Position numbers and translations under genes: made by a program. A DNA stretch of 10,618 nucleotides, taken from NCBI GenBank assembly GCA_029859385.1, contig JAOUDF010000074.1, positions 1 to 10,618 of the forward strand, written 5' to 3'. The DNA comes from Nitrospirota bacterium. GTDB taxonomy: Bacteria > Nitrospirota > JAOUDF01. Positions 1-7,356 of the stretch are shown here, piece by piece (positions within the stretch are counted from its first letter, which is position 1; each line of letters starts with the position of its first letter). The notes under the pieces are model-generated. The model was not told where the DNA came from. It saw only the letters and a list, made by a program, of their open reading frames with translations, and ran no database searches.

Positions 1-723
1 GGAGCGGGTAAGCTGACGGGTCGTGTCCTCGGTGAGCACGAGGGGCTGGTAGCCGGTAGCGGTGGAGTATTCCCACGTCAGCGCGACGGAGGGGAAGACC
101 TCTTCGGCCTCGGCGCGATGGTGCGCCACAGGCGGCAGGTCGTCCTCGTAGAGGTCGATGGTGACCCGAACCTCGCGGCCACCGGGCAGAATTTGAGGGA
201 AGGCCACATACAGGGCGCTCCCCGTCACCGGGTTGTCGCCGAAGGCCGGATAAAATATCCCCATGCGGGCATTGGCCTCGGTGTTGTCCAGAAAACCGGT
301 ACCCCAGGCACTGATGACCCGTTCCACTCGATTAGCAAGGACCCACAGGTCGGCGGCCGTCTCGAAGGGGATGGCCTCCTCGCCGGTCACCAGGTTCTCT
401 TCCGTCGACAGTTCCGTCCCCGCCGGAATCAGCCCCTCCCACCCCGTTGCGGACGAGAAGCTCACCGCCACAGTGGCGGCTGTCGCCGGTCGCGGCCGAA
501 TGCCCATGAGGCGCAGGAATTTTCGGTAGTGCTCCGGCCGCAGGTAGTTGAGACCGTATATCTGCATCTCGGCGAGCCAGGCAAAAAGCTCCGTCAGCGT
601 AATGCCCGGGTCCGACGCGTTGAAGTCGGTCCACTCCGGAGCCAGCACCGGGATGCGGGTGAGGGTATCGCCCGTCAGGTCGGCGTATCTTCTGTCGTCA
701 AGGTCAGGGATCTGTAATGCCAT
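1..723 (-). CDS. Afp12-like baseplate J-family wedge protein, N-terminal part (runs off window)
   Basis: The minus-strand frame is open from an ATG at 721-723 to the window edge, giving 241 residues without a stop, so only the N-terminal part is visible. A GAGG Shine-Dalgarno lies five bases before the ATG. The N-terminus carries the pattern typical of putative baseplate assembly proteins of eCIS: IPDLDDRRYADL at residues 5-16, APEW at 28-31, then DPGITLTELFAWLAEM and a helix ending in LNYLRPEHYRKFLRLMGI. The same pattern occurs at the start of the large gene just upstream (791-4234), so the two are paralogues in tandem, as Afp11 and Afp12 are. By analogy with T4 gp6/gp7 it would form the baseplate wedge that transmits the contraction signal to the sheath. 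The family is typically much longer than what is visible. The Afp12 label rests on gene order and is less certain than the family. Confidence 0.82.
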   Translation of the reverse strand, partial: MALQIPDLDDRRYADLTGDTLTRIPVLAPEWTDFNASDPGITLTELFAWLAEMQIYGLNYLRPEHYRKFLRLMGIRPRPATAATVAVSFSSATGWEGLIPAGTELSTEENLVTGEEAIPFETAADLWVLANRVERVISAWGTGFLDNTEANARMGIFYPAFGDNPVTGSALYVAFPQILPGGREVRVTIDLYEDDLPPVAHHRAEAEEVFPSVALTWEYSTATGYQPLVLTEDTTRQLTRS

Positions 724-736
724 GTTTGCCTCTATC

Positions 737-794
737 GTAGGGGCGAATCTTGTATTCGCCCTCCAAATCGGGCGATCACAAGGATCGCCCCTAC
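737..794. repeat. Palindromic intergenic repeat, GTAGGGGCG family, copy 1
   Basis: This 58-base element starts with GTAGGGGCG and ends with CGCCCCTAC. It holds two perfect 8-bp hairpins, GGGCGAAT/ATTCGCCC (741-748 with 754-761, loop CTTGT) and GGGCGATC/GATCGCCC (770-777 with 783-790, loop ACAAG). The two halves are near-inverted copies of each other, and even the loops are complementary. It fills the gap between the two large baseplate genes, and its right end overlaps the stop codon of the upstream gene (complement of 791-793). A second copy lies at 6667-6725. Repeats of this form are common between genes in Geobacter-like genomes (from memory). No long T-run follows either hairpin, so a strong terminator is unlikely. 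Confidence 0.85.
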
Positions 795-3700
795 CGCGCT
801 TCCACTTTATGAGTTCCACTGCACACCAGCACATACTCGGGCAACCGGCACGACTCGCTCTCTCCTGCCTTCAGCTCCCGCGTCGTCCCCAGTTCGTCAG
901 TCACCGATATGGCGAGGCTCTCCACCCTGTCCACGCCATCGAGCCCCTCAAGAAGGGCGTAAAGGTCCGAGTAGCAGACCATCCGGCCAAAGGGCCACCC
1001 ACTGCCGCTCCATCCGCCACGAAGGGGATGCAGGAACTCCTGCAGCGACTCCAGCGCCGCCGTCTCCACCGACGGGGCCAGGTCCACGGTCAGCGGCACC
1101 ACACGGCTGGTCACCGATACCTTCAGATACGACGGCCGGGTAACCACCGCATGCCGCGGTGAGGTCACCACATTAGCCGCGTGCCCGGCGAGAAAATCCT
1201 CGACCCTGCGCCGCAGCTCCACTGAGGGGAGCGGCCGGTCCTCTCTAGACTCGGGGACAAGGATCACCGTCACCCAGCCTGTCTCGATCTTCCCCTGGTC
1301 GTTGAAGGTGGTAAGGCACTTTACCCGCGCCATTCCGGGGAACGCTTCCCTGATAAGGTTCTCGTAATCTTCCGCGGTCACCGCCCTGTATCGGTGCCGG
1401 ATGGTGCTGGGGCCGCGACGGTAGACCGCCTCCACCGACTCTCCCTGTACCCCCCCACCGGCAGCCTCGGGGTTGGTGGCCTTGTCCACCAGCGGAATGG
1501 CGGTCTTGAGCCGGGCAATCTCGGCCGAATCGATATTCCCCGCCGTCCCGCCGCCGGTCTTGTAAGTCGCCTTGAGATTGTTCTTCCCGTCGGGGAGCAC
1601 CCGCCCCTTTTTGCCGTCGCCAAAGACGATCTCCCCCGTACTCCGGTCAAGGGCATAATGCCGGTCGGTCGGCCTTGATTCGAGCAGGTCTTCCCGCCCC
1701 TCCCAGCGTACCCATATCTCCTTTACATTCCCCTGCCGGTCCTTCATTTCGCTGATCAGTTCCGGCTGCGCATTCTTCATTGCATCAAGCTCGGCCTTCG
1801 GGATAATCCCGAACTCGTTGGCCCATACTTCTTCTTCAAAAACCGGCTTCTTTGCGAGGAAGAACGACTGGTCCGGCAGACCGCTGCCCGAACCCACCCG
1901 CTCGTCCTTTACCGTCACCAGTTCGCGTACTTTTACCGCGTTGAGGGACAACCCCTTGGCCAGCGGCGGCGCTTTCTTGAGCTCGCTGGCAATGAAGCGC
2001 ACATCCTGCGGCTTTATGCCCCCCTCCGCGCACCCGCCGACGACAGGGGCAAGGTTGCCGGTCCTGTCGGGGAGACGGCCGGACGTAACAATATTGCCGG
2101 TAAAGATGCCGGAGCCCTCGACCTGCCCCTTCCTCGATGCCTTTATGCGCCCCATGTAGGCGAGGTAACCGGTGAAGAAATGGGTAGTGATCGCCCCCGA
2201 CGCATAGAGTTTGTTCGCTGCATCTTCGGGGCTGACAAACTCCCCTTTTGCCAGCACGGCGCGGACCCAGTAGAGGTTCTCGCTGAAGATCGGCCTGGCT
2301 TCTCCCCCATCCGGGGCGATTACCTGCACCAGCCCGGCCCGGGTCATGTCGGCGGTGTTGTCCTCCGCATCCAGCTTCTGCCACTTCTTCGCAACCGGGT
2401 CGTACGCCTCCCACCGAACAAGTGGTCGGAAGTCGCGGGGGTAGTCCTGCTCCACCAGGTTGAAGAAGAGGCTTATGGGGCCGTCGGAGAGGGGCCGGTC
2501 AAATCCCATGTAAAAGGTCGGCTTCTCGTCGGGGAGGGGACGGAACGGCTTGAACAGGCTGCCCGATCCGAGAGTGGCGAGGCCATCTTCCCATTCCAGA
2601 TTGTTGCGCGACAGGACCGCCTCCACTGCCTGATAATTTGCGGCCTGATGCTCATAGGAAAGGGTGACCCGCTCCAGCATGGGCGGGGTGAACCCCAGGG
2701 GTATCACCTGCCCGTCCACCACCTCCAGCTCCTTGCCGTAGTTGCCGGTGACAAGCCGAACGCGGATCCAGTAGCCCTCCTGCCCGGCAACCTTCGTAGA
2801 CGCAATGTCCTCGGGACAGGTGAAGGTGAGGGTGCCGGAGAAGAGGAGGCGGGCGGTGGTGTCCTGCACATCCTCAAGGGTCGTCCATCCATCTCCGTTC
2901 CAGTACTCCCACGAAAGCCCCGGCATCGGAAAGGTGAGGGCGCGGGCAGCGGGGCCGGACACGCCGGTCTTGTCGTAATACTCCTTGGCCGTGGCCTCTC
3001 GCAGGTTCCTCGCGCGGGTCAGGTAGGAAGCTACCGGTCTGCCTGCCTGCCGGATGGCGGCGGCAATTTCCGCATCGGTCCGCACCATCACGTCCGCCGC
3101 CGTGTAGATCCCCGCAGCCTGGAGTCGGGAGGCATAGGTCGCGCCGATCCCCTGCACCCGGTCCACGGTGATGTTTCCGGCATAGGTGGAGGTGATAGCC
3201 ACCGTTACCTGCGCCCCTTTCTTGGAGAAGACCTCGTCGTTCCCCAGGTAGAAGGTGGCCAGGGCAGCGGGCTTGTCGCCGAAGGGGAGGAGGGCCTTGC
3301 TGAAGTCGCCGTCATTGCCGCGGGTGAGGTCCAGCGGCACATCGTTGGCAAAGGCATCGTCAGGGTAGATGGCGACACCGGCCGGAGATTCCGCGCCGAT
3401 GGTTATCATCGCATTCAGCGCCGCATCCTTGACCGTAAAGAGGCTGCTTGTGCCATCGTTCCCCGTGGCAGGGCGCACGGTGATCCACACGCCTTTTACA
3501 TTGTTTACCGTGGACGATGCCGTCTCCGGCTTTCCGGCGGCGGTGGAGAGGGTAAGATTGCCCGCCTCGGTGCCAGCGACAAACTTGACCGCCTGTCCCC
3601 CCGGCGCCGTGTAGTACCAGTCGAGGAGGCTCGCGAAGTTCGTGGGGAAACCGGTCAGGGTAAACTTAGCGCCGCTCTTCACTGAAAGAAGCTCGGAATG

Positions 3701-4234
3701 ACGGAGGAAGAATGAATGCTCCTGCACATTGACGTCGCCGTGGAATATCTCGAACCGCTCCCGGGCCGTAAAGTCATCGGTGTGGCGGTAGACCCGCTCC
3801 TGCCCCTTTGCCCTGTCGGGGATGGCGCTGTAGAGGGCCTTGATCTTGGCCGGCGTGGCGAGGATGTCTTCGGTCGTCTCGAAGGTCAGCTCGGCATGCT
3901 CTTCGGTCTTGGCCGCCGTCACCTGGGTGCCCGCCGGAACCAGGACATTCACCTTCGCGTCCTTGGCCAGGGTGAAGGCCACTACTGTCTCGGCCGGCTG
4001 CGGCGGAATCTGCTTGAGCCCAAGAAGGTCAAGAAAGGCCGCCAGATGACGCTCCGGCACCCGGTTGAGCCGGTGGATCACCTCGAACACCATCTCGCCG
4101 AACAGACCGGTCAGCGCTGCACCCGCATCCCTCGGAGCGGAAGGGTTCCATTCGGGCGCGTAGAAGGGGGCGGTCTCTTTGATGTGGGCCGCGACCTCAT
4201 TGGCAGTGCGGTTGTCGATCCTGGGGAGGTTCAT
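791..4234 (-). CDS. Afp11-like baseplate J-family wedge protein
   Basis: This is a 1147-residue protein from the ATG at 4232-4234. A GTG at 4241-4243 would add three residues and overlap the preceding stop; neither start has a good Shine-Dalgarno. The N-terminus has APEW at residues 26-29 followed by the DAGAALTGLFGEM helix region, as in other eCIS baseplate wedge proteins. Residues about 357-412 look like a helix-hairpin-helix unit (VQGIGATYASRLQAAGI) inside the structural protein. The baseplate-J signature lies near residues 920-960: NPEAAGGG, then an ES-containing stretch, then AVTAEDYENL. The family corresponds to T4 gp6 and Afp11/Pvc11, which form the wedge ring around the hub together with the gp25-like protein encoded one base upstream. 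The stop codon (791-793) lies within the terminal bases of a palindromic repeat. The baseplate role is secure; the exact orthology to Afp11 is inferred from size and order. Confidence 0.92.
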   Translation of the reverse strand: MNLPRIDNRTANEVAAHIKETAPFYAPEWNPSAPRDAGAALTGLFGEMVFEVIHRLNRVPERHLAAFLDLLGLKQIPPQPAETVVAFTLAKDAKVNVLVPAGTQVTAAKTEEHAELTFETTEDILATPAKIKALYSAIPDRAKGQERVYRHTDDFTARERFEIFHGDVNVQEHSFFLRHSELLSVKSGAKFTLTGFPTNFASLLDWYYTAPGGQAVKFVAGTEAGNLTLSTAAGKPETASSTVNNVKGVWITVRPATGNDGTSSLFTVKDAALNAMITIGAESPAGVAIYPDDAFANDVPLDLTRGNDGDFSKALLPFGDKPAALATFYLGNDEVFSKKGAQVTVAITSTYAGNITVDRVQGIGATYASRLQAAGIYTAADVMVRTDAEIAAAIRQAGRPVASYLTRARNLREATAKEYYDKTGVSGPAARALTFPMPGLSWEYWNGDGWTTLEDVQDTTARLLFSGTLTFTCPEDIASTKVAGQEGYWIRVRLVTGNYGKELEVVDGQVIPLGFTPPMLERVTLSYEHQAANYQAVEAVLSRNNLEWEDGLATLGSGSLFKPFRPLPDEKPTFYMGFDRPLSDGPISLFFNLVEQDYPRDFRPLVRWEAYDPVAKKWQKLDAEDNTADMTRAGLVQVIAPDGGEARPIFSENLYWVRAVLAKGEFVSPEDAANKLYASGAITTHFFTGYLAYMGRIKASRKGQVEGSGIFTGNIVTSGRLPDRTGNLAPVVGGCAEGGIKPQDVRFIASELKKAPPLAKGLSLNAVKVRELVTVKDERVGSGSGLPDQSFFLAKKPVFEEEVWANEFGIIPKAELDAMKNAQPELISEMKDRQGNVKEIWVRWEGREDLLESRPTDRHYALDRSTGEIVFGDGKKGRVLPDGKNNLKATYKTGGGTAGNIDSAEIARLKTAIPLVDKATNPEAAGGGVQGESVEAVYRRGPSTIRHRYRAVTAEDYENLIREAFPGMARVKCLTTFNDQGKIETGWVTVILVPESREDRPLPSVELRRRVEDFLAGHAANVVTSPRHAVVTRPSYLKVSVTSRVVPLTVDLAPSVETAALESLQEFLHPLRGGWSGSGWPFGRMVCYSDLYALLEGLDGVDRVESLAISVTDELGTTRELKAGESESCRLPEYVLVCSGTHKVEAR

Positions 4235-4235
4235 G

Positions 4236-4631
4236 TTATGCACTTTCTTTCAGGTAAAATGGGTAAACGAGGTTGAACCTTGTATTCGTAACCCGTACCC
4301 GATACTCGATCTCGATCATCAGTTTCCCGTTGGCCGCCTCGCGGGATGATGCCACCACCGAGAGCACCTCTATCCGCGGTTCCCAGAGGATGAGCGCCTC
4401 TTTCACCTCGGTTTCGATAATCCCCAGGTTGGCGGTGTTGATCACCGAGAAGACCCGGTTGTGGATGCCGCAACCGAAGTCGGGCCGCATCACTCGCTCC
4501 CCCTTGGCCGTGCCAAGGATGATACGGATCGCTTCGCGGATATCGTCCTCCGCCGACGACATGGCGATGGCGCCGCCAGCCCCCGTCTTTACCGGAAACT
4601 TCCAGCCTGTACCGAGAAATTCCTTGGCCAT
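4236..4631 (-). CDS. gp25/GpW-like baseplate wedge protein (Afp9-like)
   Basis: A 131-residue protein of the T4 gp25 / GPW family, known as Afp9/Pvc9 in eCIS and TssE in type VI secretion. I chose the ATG at 4629-4631, which gives the usual family start MAKEFLGTGWKFPV and has a weak GGGAAG upstream. The frame also contains an ATG at 4671-4673, but that lies inside a palindromic repeat and adds 14 residues unlike the family. Diagnostic features are DDIREAIRIILGTAKGERV followed by RPDFGCGI (residues 49-56) and an EPR motif at 84-86. In T4 gp25 the EPR motif contacts the core bundle of the wedge. Length matches the family. The stop is one base before the ATG of the large Afp11-like gene, which suggests translational coupling between the two wedge partners. 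Confidence 0.93.
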   Translation of the reverse strand: MAKEFLGTGWKFPVKTGAGGAIAMSSAEDDIREAIRIILGTAKGERVMRPDFGCGIHNRVFSVINTANLGIIETEVKEALILWEPRIEVLSVVASSREAANGKLMIEIEYRVRVTNTRFNLVYPFYLKESA

Positions 4632-4667
4632 AGAAATTTTCTTCCCAACCCTCATTTGGATTATTGA

Positions 4668-4738
4668 CGTCATTCCGGCGGAAGCCGGAATCCAGCGCCT
4701 TTATGTATCTCTGGACACCGGTTTTCACCGGTGTGACG
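4668..4738. repeat. Palindromic intergenic repeat of the GTCATTCCGGC / CCGGAATCCAG type
   Basis: This 71-base element is bounded by CGTCA and TGACG. It contains a hairpin ATTCCGGC/GCCGGAAT (4672-4679 with 4684-4691, loop GGAA) and a hairpin ACACCGG/CCGGTGT (4715-4721 with 4728-4734). Between them lie TCCAG (4691-4695) and CTGGA (4711-4715), which can pair as an inner stem. It sits between the spike gene and the gp25-like gene. Read on the minus strand, one frame gives the LDSGFRRND peptide often seen when this widespread repeat class is mistranslated as protein. It is a different family from the other repeats in the window. Confidence 0.85.
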
Positions 4739-4750
4739 ATTTCTCAACGC

Positions 4751-5572
4751 CTACCAGATATTCCCCGCCCCCGGTGTATACATAGGACTTACCACGCCCG
4801 CCGATGCGATCACCGTCTGCGCTTGTATCACTCCGGAGAAGGTCGTCATCCCCGCATTCACCGTTACCATTCCACCCGTTATCTCCACCGCACTGGCGGT
4901 GATGGTCACCTTGGCCGCGGCATTGACAGTCACCCCCGAGGGCTCCAGCTTGGTCGTGTTCCCGCTGCCGTCCTGCACCGTCAACGATGGCGGTACATCC
5001 GTGAGCGTGGCGCTCACTCCTGCCGATGTCTTCAACTCGATCTTCCCGCTCCCCGCCGTATCGTCGAAAGTGAGGGAGTGGCCGCCGGCCGTCTCTATTA
5101 TGATCTTGCCGCTTCCGGGTGCATCGTCCAGAGTAATGGAGTGGCCGGACTGGCTTTTGATGGTCACCTTCTCCGCGCTCGACGTGTCGTCGAAGATCAG
5201 TTCATGTCCGCTTCTCGACTTTATCTTGCGGATATTGTTCTGACCGTCGCTGTTGTTCTCGGGCGGCGTGTCGACGCCGTTCCATAGTGAGCCCAGTACG
5301 ACGGGGTGCTGCACGTCGCCATGCTCGAATGCCACCAGCACTTCGTCGTCGACTTCGGGGAGAAACCAGCTTCCCCGGTCCCTTCCCGTCATGAATGTGG
5401 CGATCCTGGCCCAGGTGCTTTCATCGGCGTCGTCCTTCCAGGGGAACCGCAACTTCACGCGCCCCAGGCCGTCGGGGTCCTGATTGTCCGCCACCACCCC
5501 GATCACCACTCCGTAGGTACGTGAACCCTGCGTCGATGTATCCTGCTGCTCCAGAACATCAAGAATTCCCAA
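4751..5572 (-). CDS. Spike protein with gp5/VgrG-type OB fold and beta-helix (baseplate V family)
   Basis: A 273-residue protein beginning with TTG at 5570-5572. The unusual start is supported by a strong AAGGAGG site at 5580-5585 and by the lack of an in-frame ATG nearby. Residues about 20-100 match the phage baseplate V / gp5 OB fold: YGVVIGVVADNQDPDGLGRVKLRFPW, split here by eye, then WFLPEVDDEVLVAFEHGD and HPVVLGSLWNG. Residues about 118-195 contain a 21-residue repeat with SGH-type turns (His at 123, 144 and 165) and DD pairs, as expected for a trimeric beta-helix needle. The C-terminus is Val/Thr/Ala rich. It would form the piercing tip at the end of the inner tube, attached to the hub encoded by the overlapping upstream gene (14-base overlap). 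Together the two correspond to the single Afp8/VgrG chain of other systems. There is no PAAR gene next to it. Confidence 0.9.
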   Translation of the reverse strand: MGILDVLEQQDTSTQGSRTYGVVIGVVADNQDPDGLGRVKLRFPWKDDADESTWARIATFMTGRDRGSWFLPEVDDEVLVAFEHGDVQHPVVLGSLWNGVDTPPENNSDGQNNIRKIKSRSGHELIFDDTSSAEKVTIKSQSGHSITLDDAPGSGKIIIETAGGHSLTFDDTAGSGKIELKTSAGVSATLTDVPPSLTVQDGSGNTTKLEPSGVTVNAAAKVTITASAVEITGGMVTVNAGMTTFSGVIQAQTVIASAGVVSPMYTPGAGNIW

Positions 5573-6650
5573 GGGCGTTCCTCCTTACCTCAAACGAGGT
5601 CCTGTACCCGGAGTCGCCGAGGCTGTGCCTGGCGCTCTTTACGTAATAGCGGCCACTGAAGCGCGTACCTATCCTGTCGATCTCTACGTTCATCCCCATC
5701 CGGAGTTCCGGCGTCCCCACCACCTCGCAGGAACCGGTGATAAAACCGTCATTAAGCCGGTTCAGCTCGGCCCTGGCCAGGGCATTAGCCTCCTCCTGTG
5801 AGTGGATGGGCCTGTCCTCTATGCTCAGTGTCACCGGCTCCCCTGAGGCCTCCTGAACCTGCTCCGCCCCGCTGGTACCACCCGACAGGGCCTTCAGGTC
5901 GCCCACCGTCGCCCTCCCCTCGATCCGCTCTTTCGTTGACGGGTTCCAGCCCCGCACCTGTACCTCGCTCACCTGAGTAGAGGTGGAGAGTCTCGGCGTA
6001 AAGCTGATGATGCTCTTGAGCCACTCGAAGGTGAGCAGCTCCGTGGTCTCGTCGTCGGGCCTTCGGAAGTAGAGGCTCCTGCCGCGCACAAAGACCTCAA
6101 AGCCTATGTCCCGCGCCAGACGCTTGAGAAAGTCGCTGTCCGACTCGTCCTCGCTCTGACGGATGCTGGCGTGCACCGTATCGGTGGAATCCACCCCGGA
6201 AGCATCCAGTCCATTGAGCCGCGCTATCTCTGCTGCCGCATCGCTGGACCGTACGTTGGTACGGGCAAAATGGCTTTTCTTCTTCTGAAGTCCGTGAGAG
6301 TAATCGTACCCCTGCACCGACAGCGACGGCACGCCGGAGTTCGCGAAGGCGGGGCTCAGCGTGTGCAGGCTGCCCCAGAAGATCGGTTCAGGACTCGGGG
6401 TCGGCCTGCTGGTGTACCCCATGTAGATCTTCACCTCGGCGCCTGGAGTAAGCACCTCATTGTCCATCCATGCGAAACGCTGGGTCCGCGGGTCAAGCGT
6501 CTCGTTGAAGTTGATCGTGAACATGGCCGGGTTCTCCAGATTTTCGTCAACTTCCACGCTAACGATTCCATCCATTGAGATCGTTTCGCCACCTATCTCA
6601 ACCCTGAAACGGGGGGCGTAATAGTCAAGGTTGATCGCGTCGTTAGGCAT
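5559..6650 (-). CDS. Spike hub protein, late-control-D / gp27-like (Afp8 N-terminal equivalent)
   Basis: A 363-residue protein of the phage late control gene D / VgrG N-terminal family, starting at the ATG at 6648-6650 (only a weak GGAA upstream). Features of the family are the opening YYAPRFRVEIGG (residues 10-21), a hub segment ending GYDYSHGLQKKKSHF (114-128), SDFLKRLARDIGFEVFVRGRSLYF (172-195, split here by eye), and a C-terminal domain ending with GTRFSGRYYV and the H-S-L-G-D stretch. In T4 the homologue gp27 trimerises to adapt the sixfold tube to the threefold spike. The next gene encodes the OB-fold/needle half, and the two genes overlap by 14 bases, so they are probably co-translated and assemble as one hub-spike complex. 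A 59-base palindromic repeat lies directly upstream. Confidence 0.9.
   Translation of the reverse strand: MPNDAINLDYYAPRFRVEIGGETISMDGIVSVEVDENLENPAMFTINFNETLDPRTQRFAWMDNEVLTPGAEVKIYMGYTSRPTPSPEPIFWGSLHTLSPAFANSGVPSLSVQGYDYSHGLQKKKSHFARTNVRSSDAAAEIARLNGLDASGVDSTDTVHASIRQSEDESDSDFLKRLARDIGFEVFVRGRSLYFRRPDDETTELLTFEWLKSIISFTPRLSTSTQVSEVQVRGWNPSTKERIEGRATVGDLKALSGGTSGAEQVQEASGEPVTLSIEDRPIHSQEEANALARAELNRLNDGFITGSCEVVGTPELRMGMNVEIDRIGTRFSGRYYVKSARHSLGDSGYRTSFEVRRNALGNS
5580..5585 (-). promoter_or_regulatory. Shine-Dalgarno site supporting a TTG start
   Basis: On the minus strand the bases read AGGAGG, part of AAGGAGGAA, seven bases before the TTG at 5570-5572. The site lies inside the 3' end of the hub gene. 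It is the main reason for accepting TTG as the start of the spike gene. Confidence 0.75.
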
Positions 6651-6666
6651 CGGTTATCGTTGTTCC

Positions 6667-6725
6667 GTAGGGGCAGACCTGCGTGTCTGTCCTAAAATCG
6701 GGCGAACACATAGGTTCGCCCCTAC
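6667..6725. repeat. Palindromic intergenic repeat, GTAGGGGC family, copy 2
   Basis: This 59-base element has the same ends as the copy at 737-794: GTAGGGGC at the left and GCCCCTAC at the right. It contains the hairpins GGGCAGAC/GTCTGTCC (one G-T pair) and GGGCGAAC/GTTCGCCC (6700-6707 with 6714-6721, perfect). The left arm has diverged from the other copy while the stem is preserved by paired changes. It fills the gap between the LysM gene and the hub gene. Confidence 0.85.
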
Positions 6726-6732
6726 AAATTCC

Positions 6733-7353
6733 TCATTCAATGGGAGGCAACACAATCTCCTGTCCCGGCCGCAAAATCCTTGGATTGGCAATACCGCTCT
6801 CGTGCGCGATAAATCGCCACTGGGCCGGGTCACCGTACTCCTTCGCGGCGAGAAACCAAAGACTGTCACCCTCCAGCGCTGTTCTCACCTTGGTCCGGTC
6901 GGGCGACTCCAGCGGTGTCTCCCGGCTGCTGAGACCACTCTTGAACTCCTTGATCGAGACGTTAACAGTGGCGCGGATCGGCGTACCGTCGGAGAGAAAC
7001 ATAGTAAAGCGCTGGCTCGCCTTCTCCATCACACCCCGAAAGGTCTCGCCGCCGCCCCATACGAAGTCGCAGACCGGCGGGGCATGGGTGTCCGACTGAA
7101 TATCCAGCAGCGCCGTGATCTTCTTCAGATAAGTTCGGACATCCTCATTGTTCTCCGTTGTATCGAGGAAGAGGTCCATGGTAAGCGTCCTGGCGTTGCC
7201 TCGGCTGAATTGAAGCAGGGGCGCCTCCAGGCCGGGGATGGCGATCTCCGCAAACTGGTTCCCCTTTTCCACCGAGTATTCAGTGGGATTGAAGAGGACC
7301 AGGACCTCTTCACCGGTCACCGTGTTGATGAGCTTTGCCTTTTCCAGACCCAT
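6733..7353 (-). CDS. Afp7-like tube-baseplate connector with C-terminal LysM domain
   Basis: A 206-residue protein from the ATG at 7351-7353. Residues about 1-145 match the N-terminal domain of the eCIS tube/connector family: LINTVTGEEVLVLFNPTEY, then GNQFAEIAIPGLEAPLLQF and GNARTLTMDLFLDT, then VCDFVWGGGETFRGVMEKASQ (split here by eye). Residues about 154-206 are a LysM fold: VRTALEGDSLWFLAAKEYGD, then WRFIAHESGIANPRILRPG and a final IVLPP. The family includes Afp7/Pvc7 and resembles T4 gp53, which also uses a LysM-like domain to tie the baseplate parts together. In eCIS the LysM is thought to be structural, not a cell-wall binder. The gene starts three bases after the preceding stop and is followed by a palindromic repeat. 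Confidence 0.92.
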   Translation of the reverse strand: MGLEKAKLINTVTGEEVLVLFNPTEYSVEKGNQFAEIAIPGLEAPLLQFSRGNARTLTMDLFLDTTENNEDVRTYLKKITALLDIQSDTHAPPVCDFVWGGGETFRGVMEKASQRFTMFLSDGTPIRATVNVSIKEFKSGLSSRETPLESPDRTKVRTALEGDSLWFLAAKEYGDPAQWRFIAHESGIANPRILRPGQEIVLPPIE

Positions 7354-7356
7354 TGC

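Noticed and set aside
118..717. Plus-strand open frame of 199 codons
   Set aside because: Antisense to the partial J-family gene, which matches its family from the first codons; no ribosome site and no domain.
737..794. Repeats as CRISPR or as rho-independent terminators
   Set aside because: The palindromes are not regularly spaced and have no spacers, so not CRISPR. The GTAGGGGC copies lack a T-run after the stems, so a classic terminator is not supported.
2180..3685. Long plus-strand open frame of 501 codons
   Set aside because: It lies wholly antisense to the well-supported Afp11-like gene. Its translation is rich in Gly/Arg/His with no recognisable domain, as expected for a mirror frame of GC-rich coding DNA.
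4231..4728. Minus-strand frame of 165 codons beginning in the repeat
   Set aside because: Its first part is the familiar LDSGFRRND peptide from mistranslating the palindromic repeat, and the rest is out of frame with the gp25-like gene.
6733..7353. LysM domain as a peptidoglycan hydrolase or wall-binding enzyme
   Set aside because: No catalytic domain is present. The N-terminal part and gene order match the eCIS connector family, in which LysM is structural.
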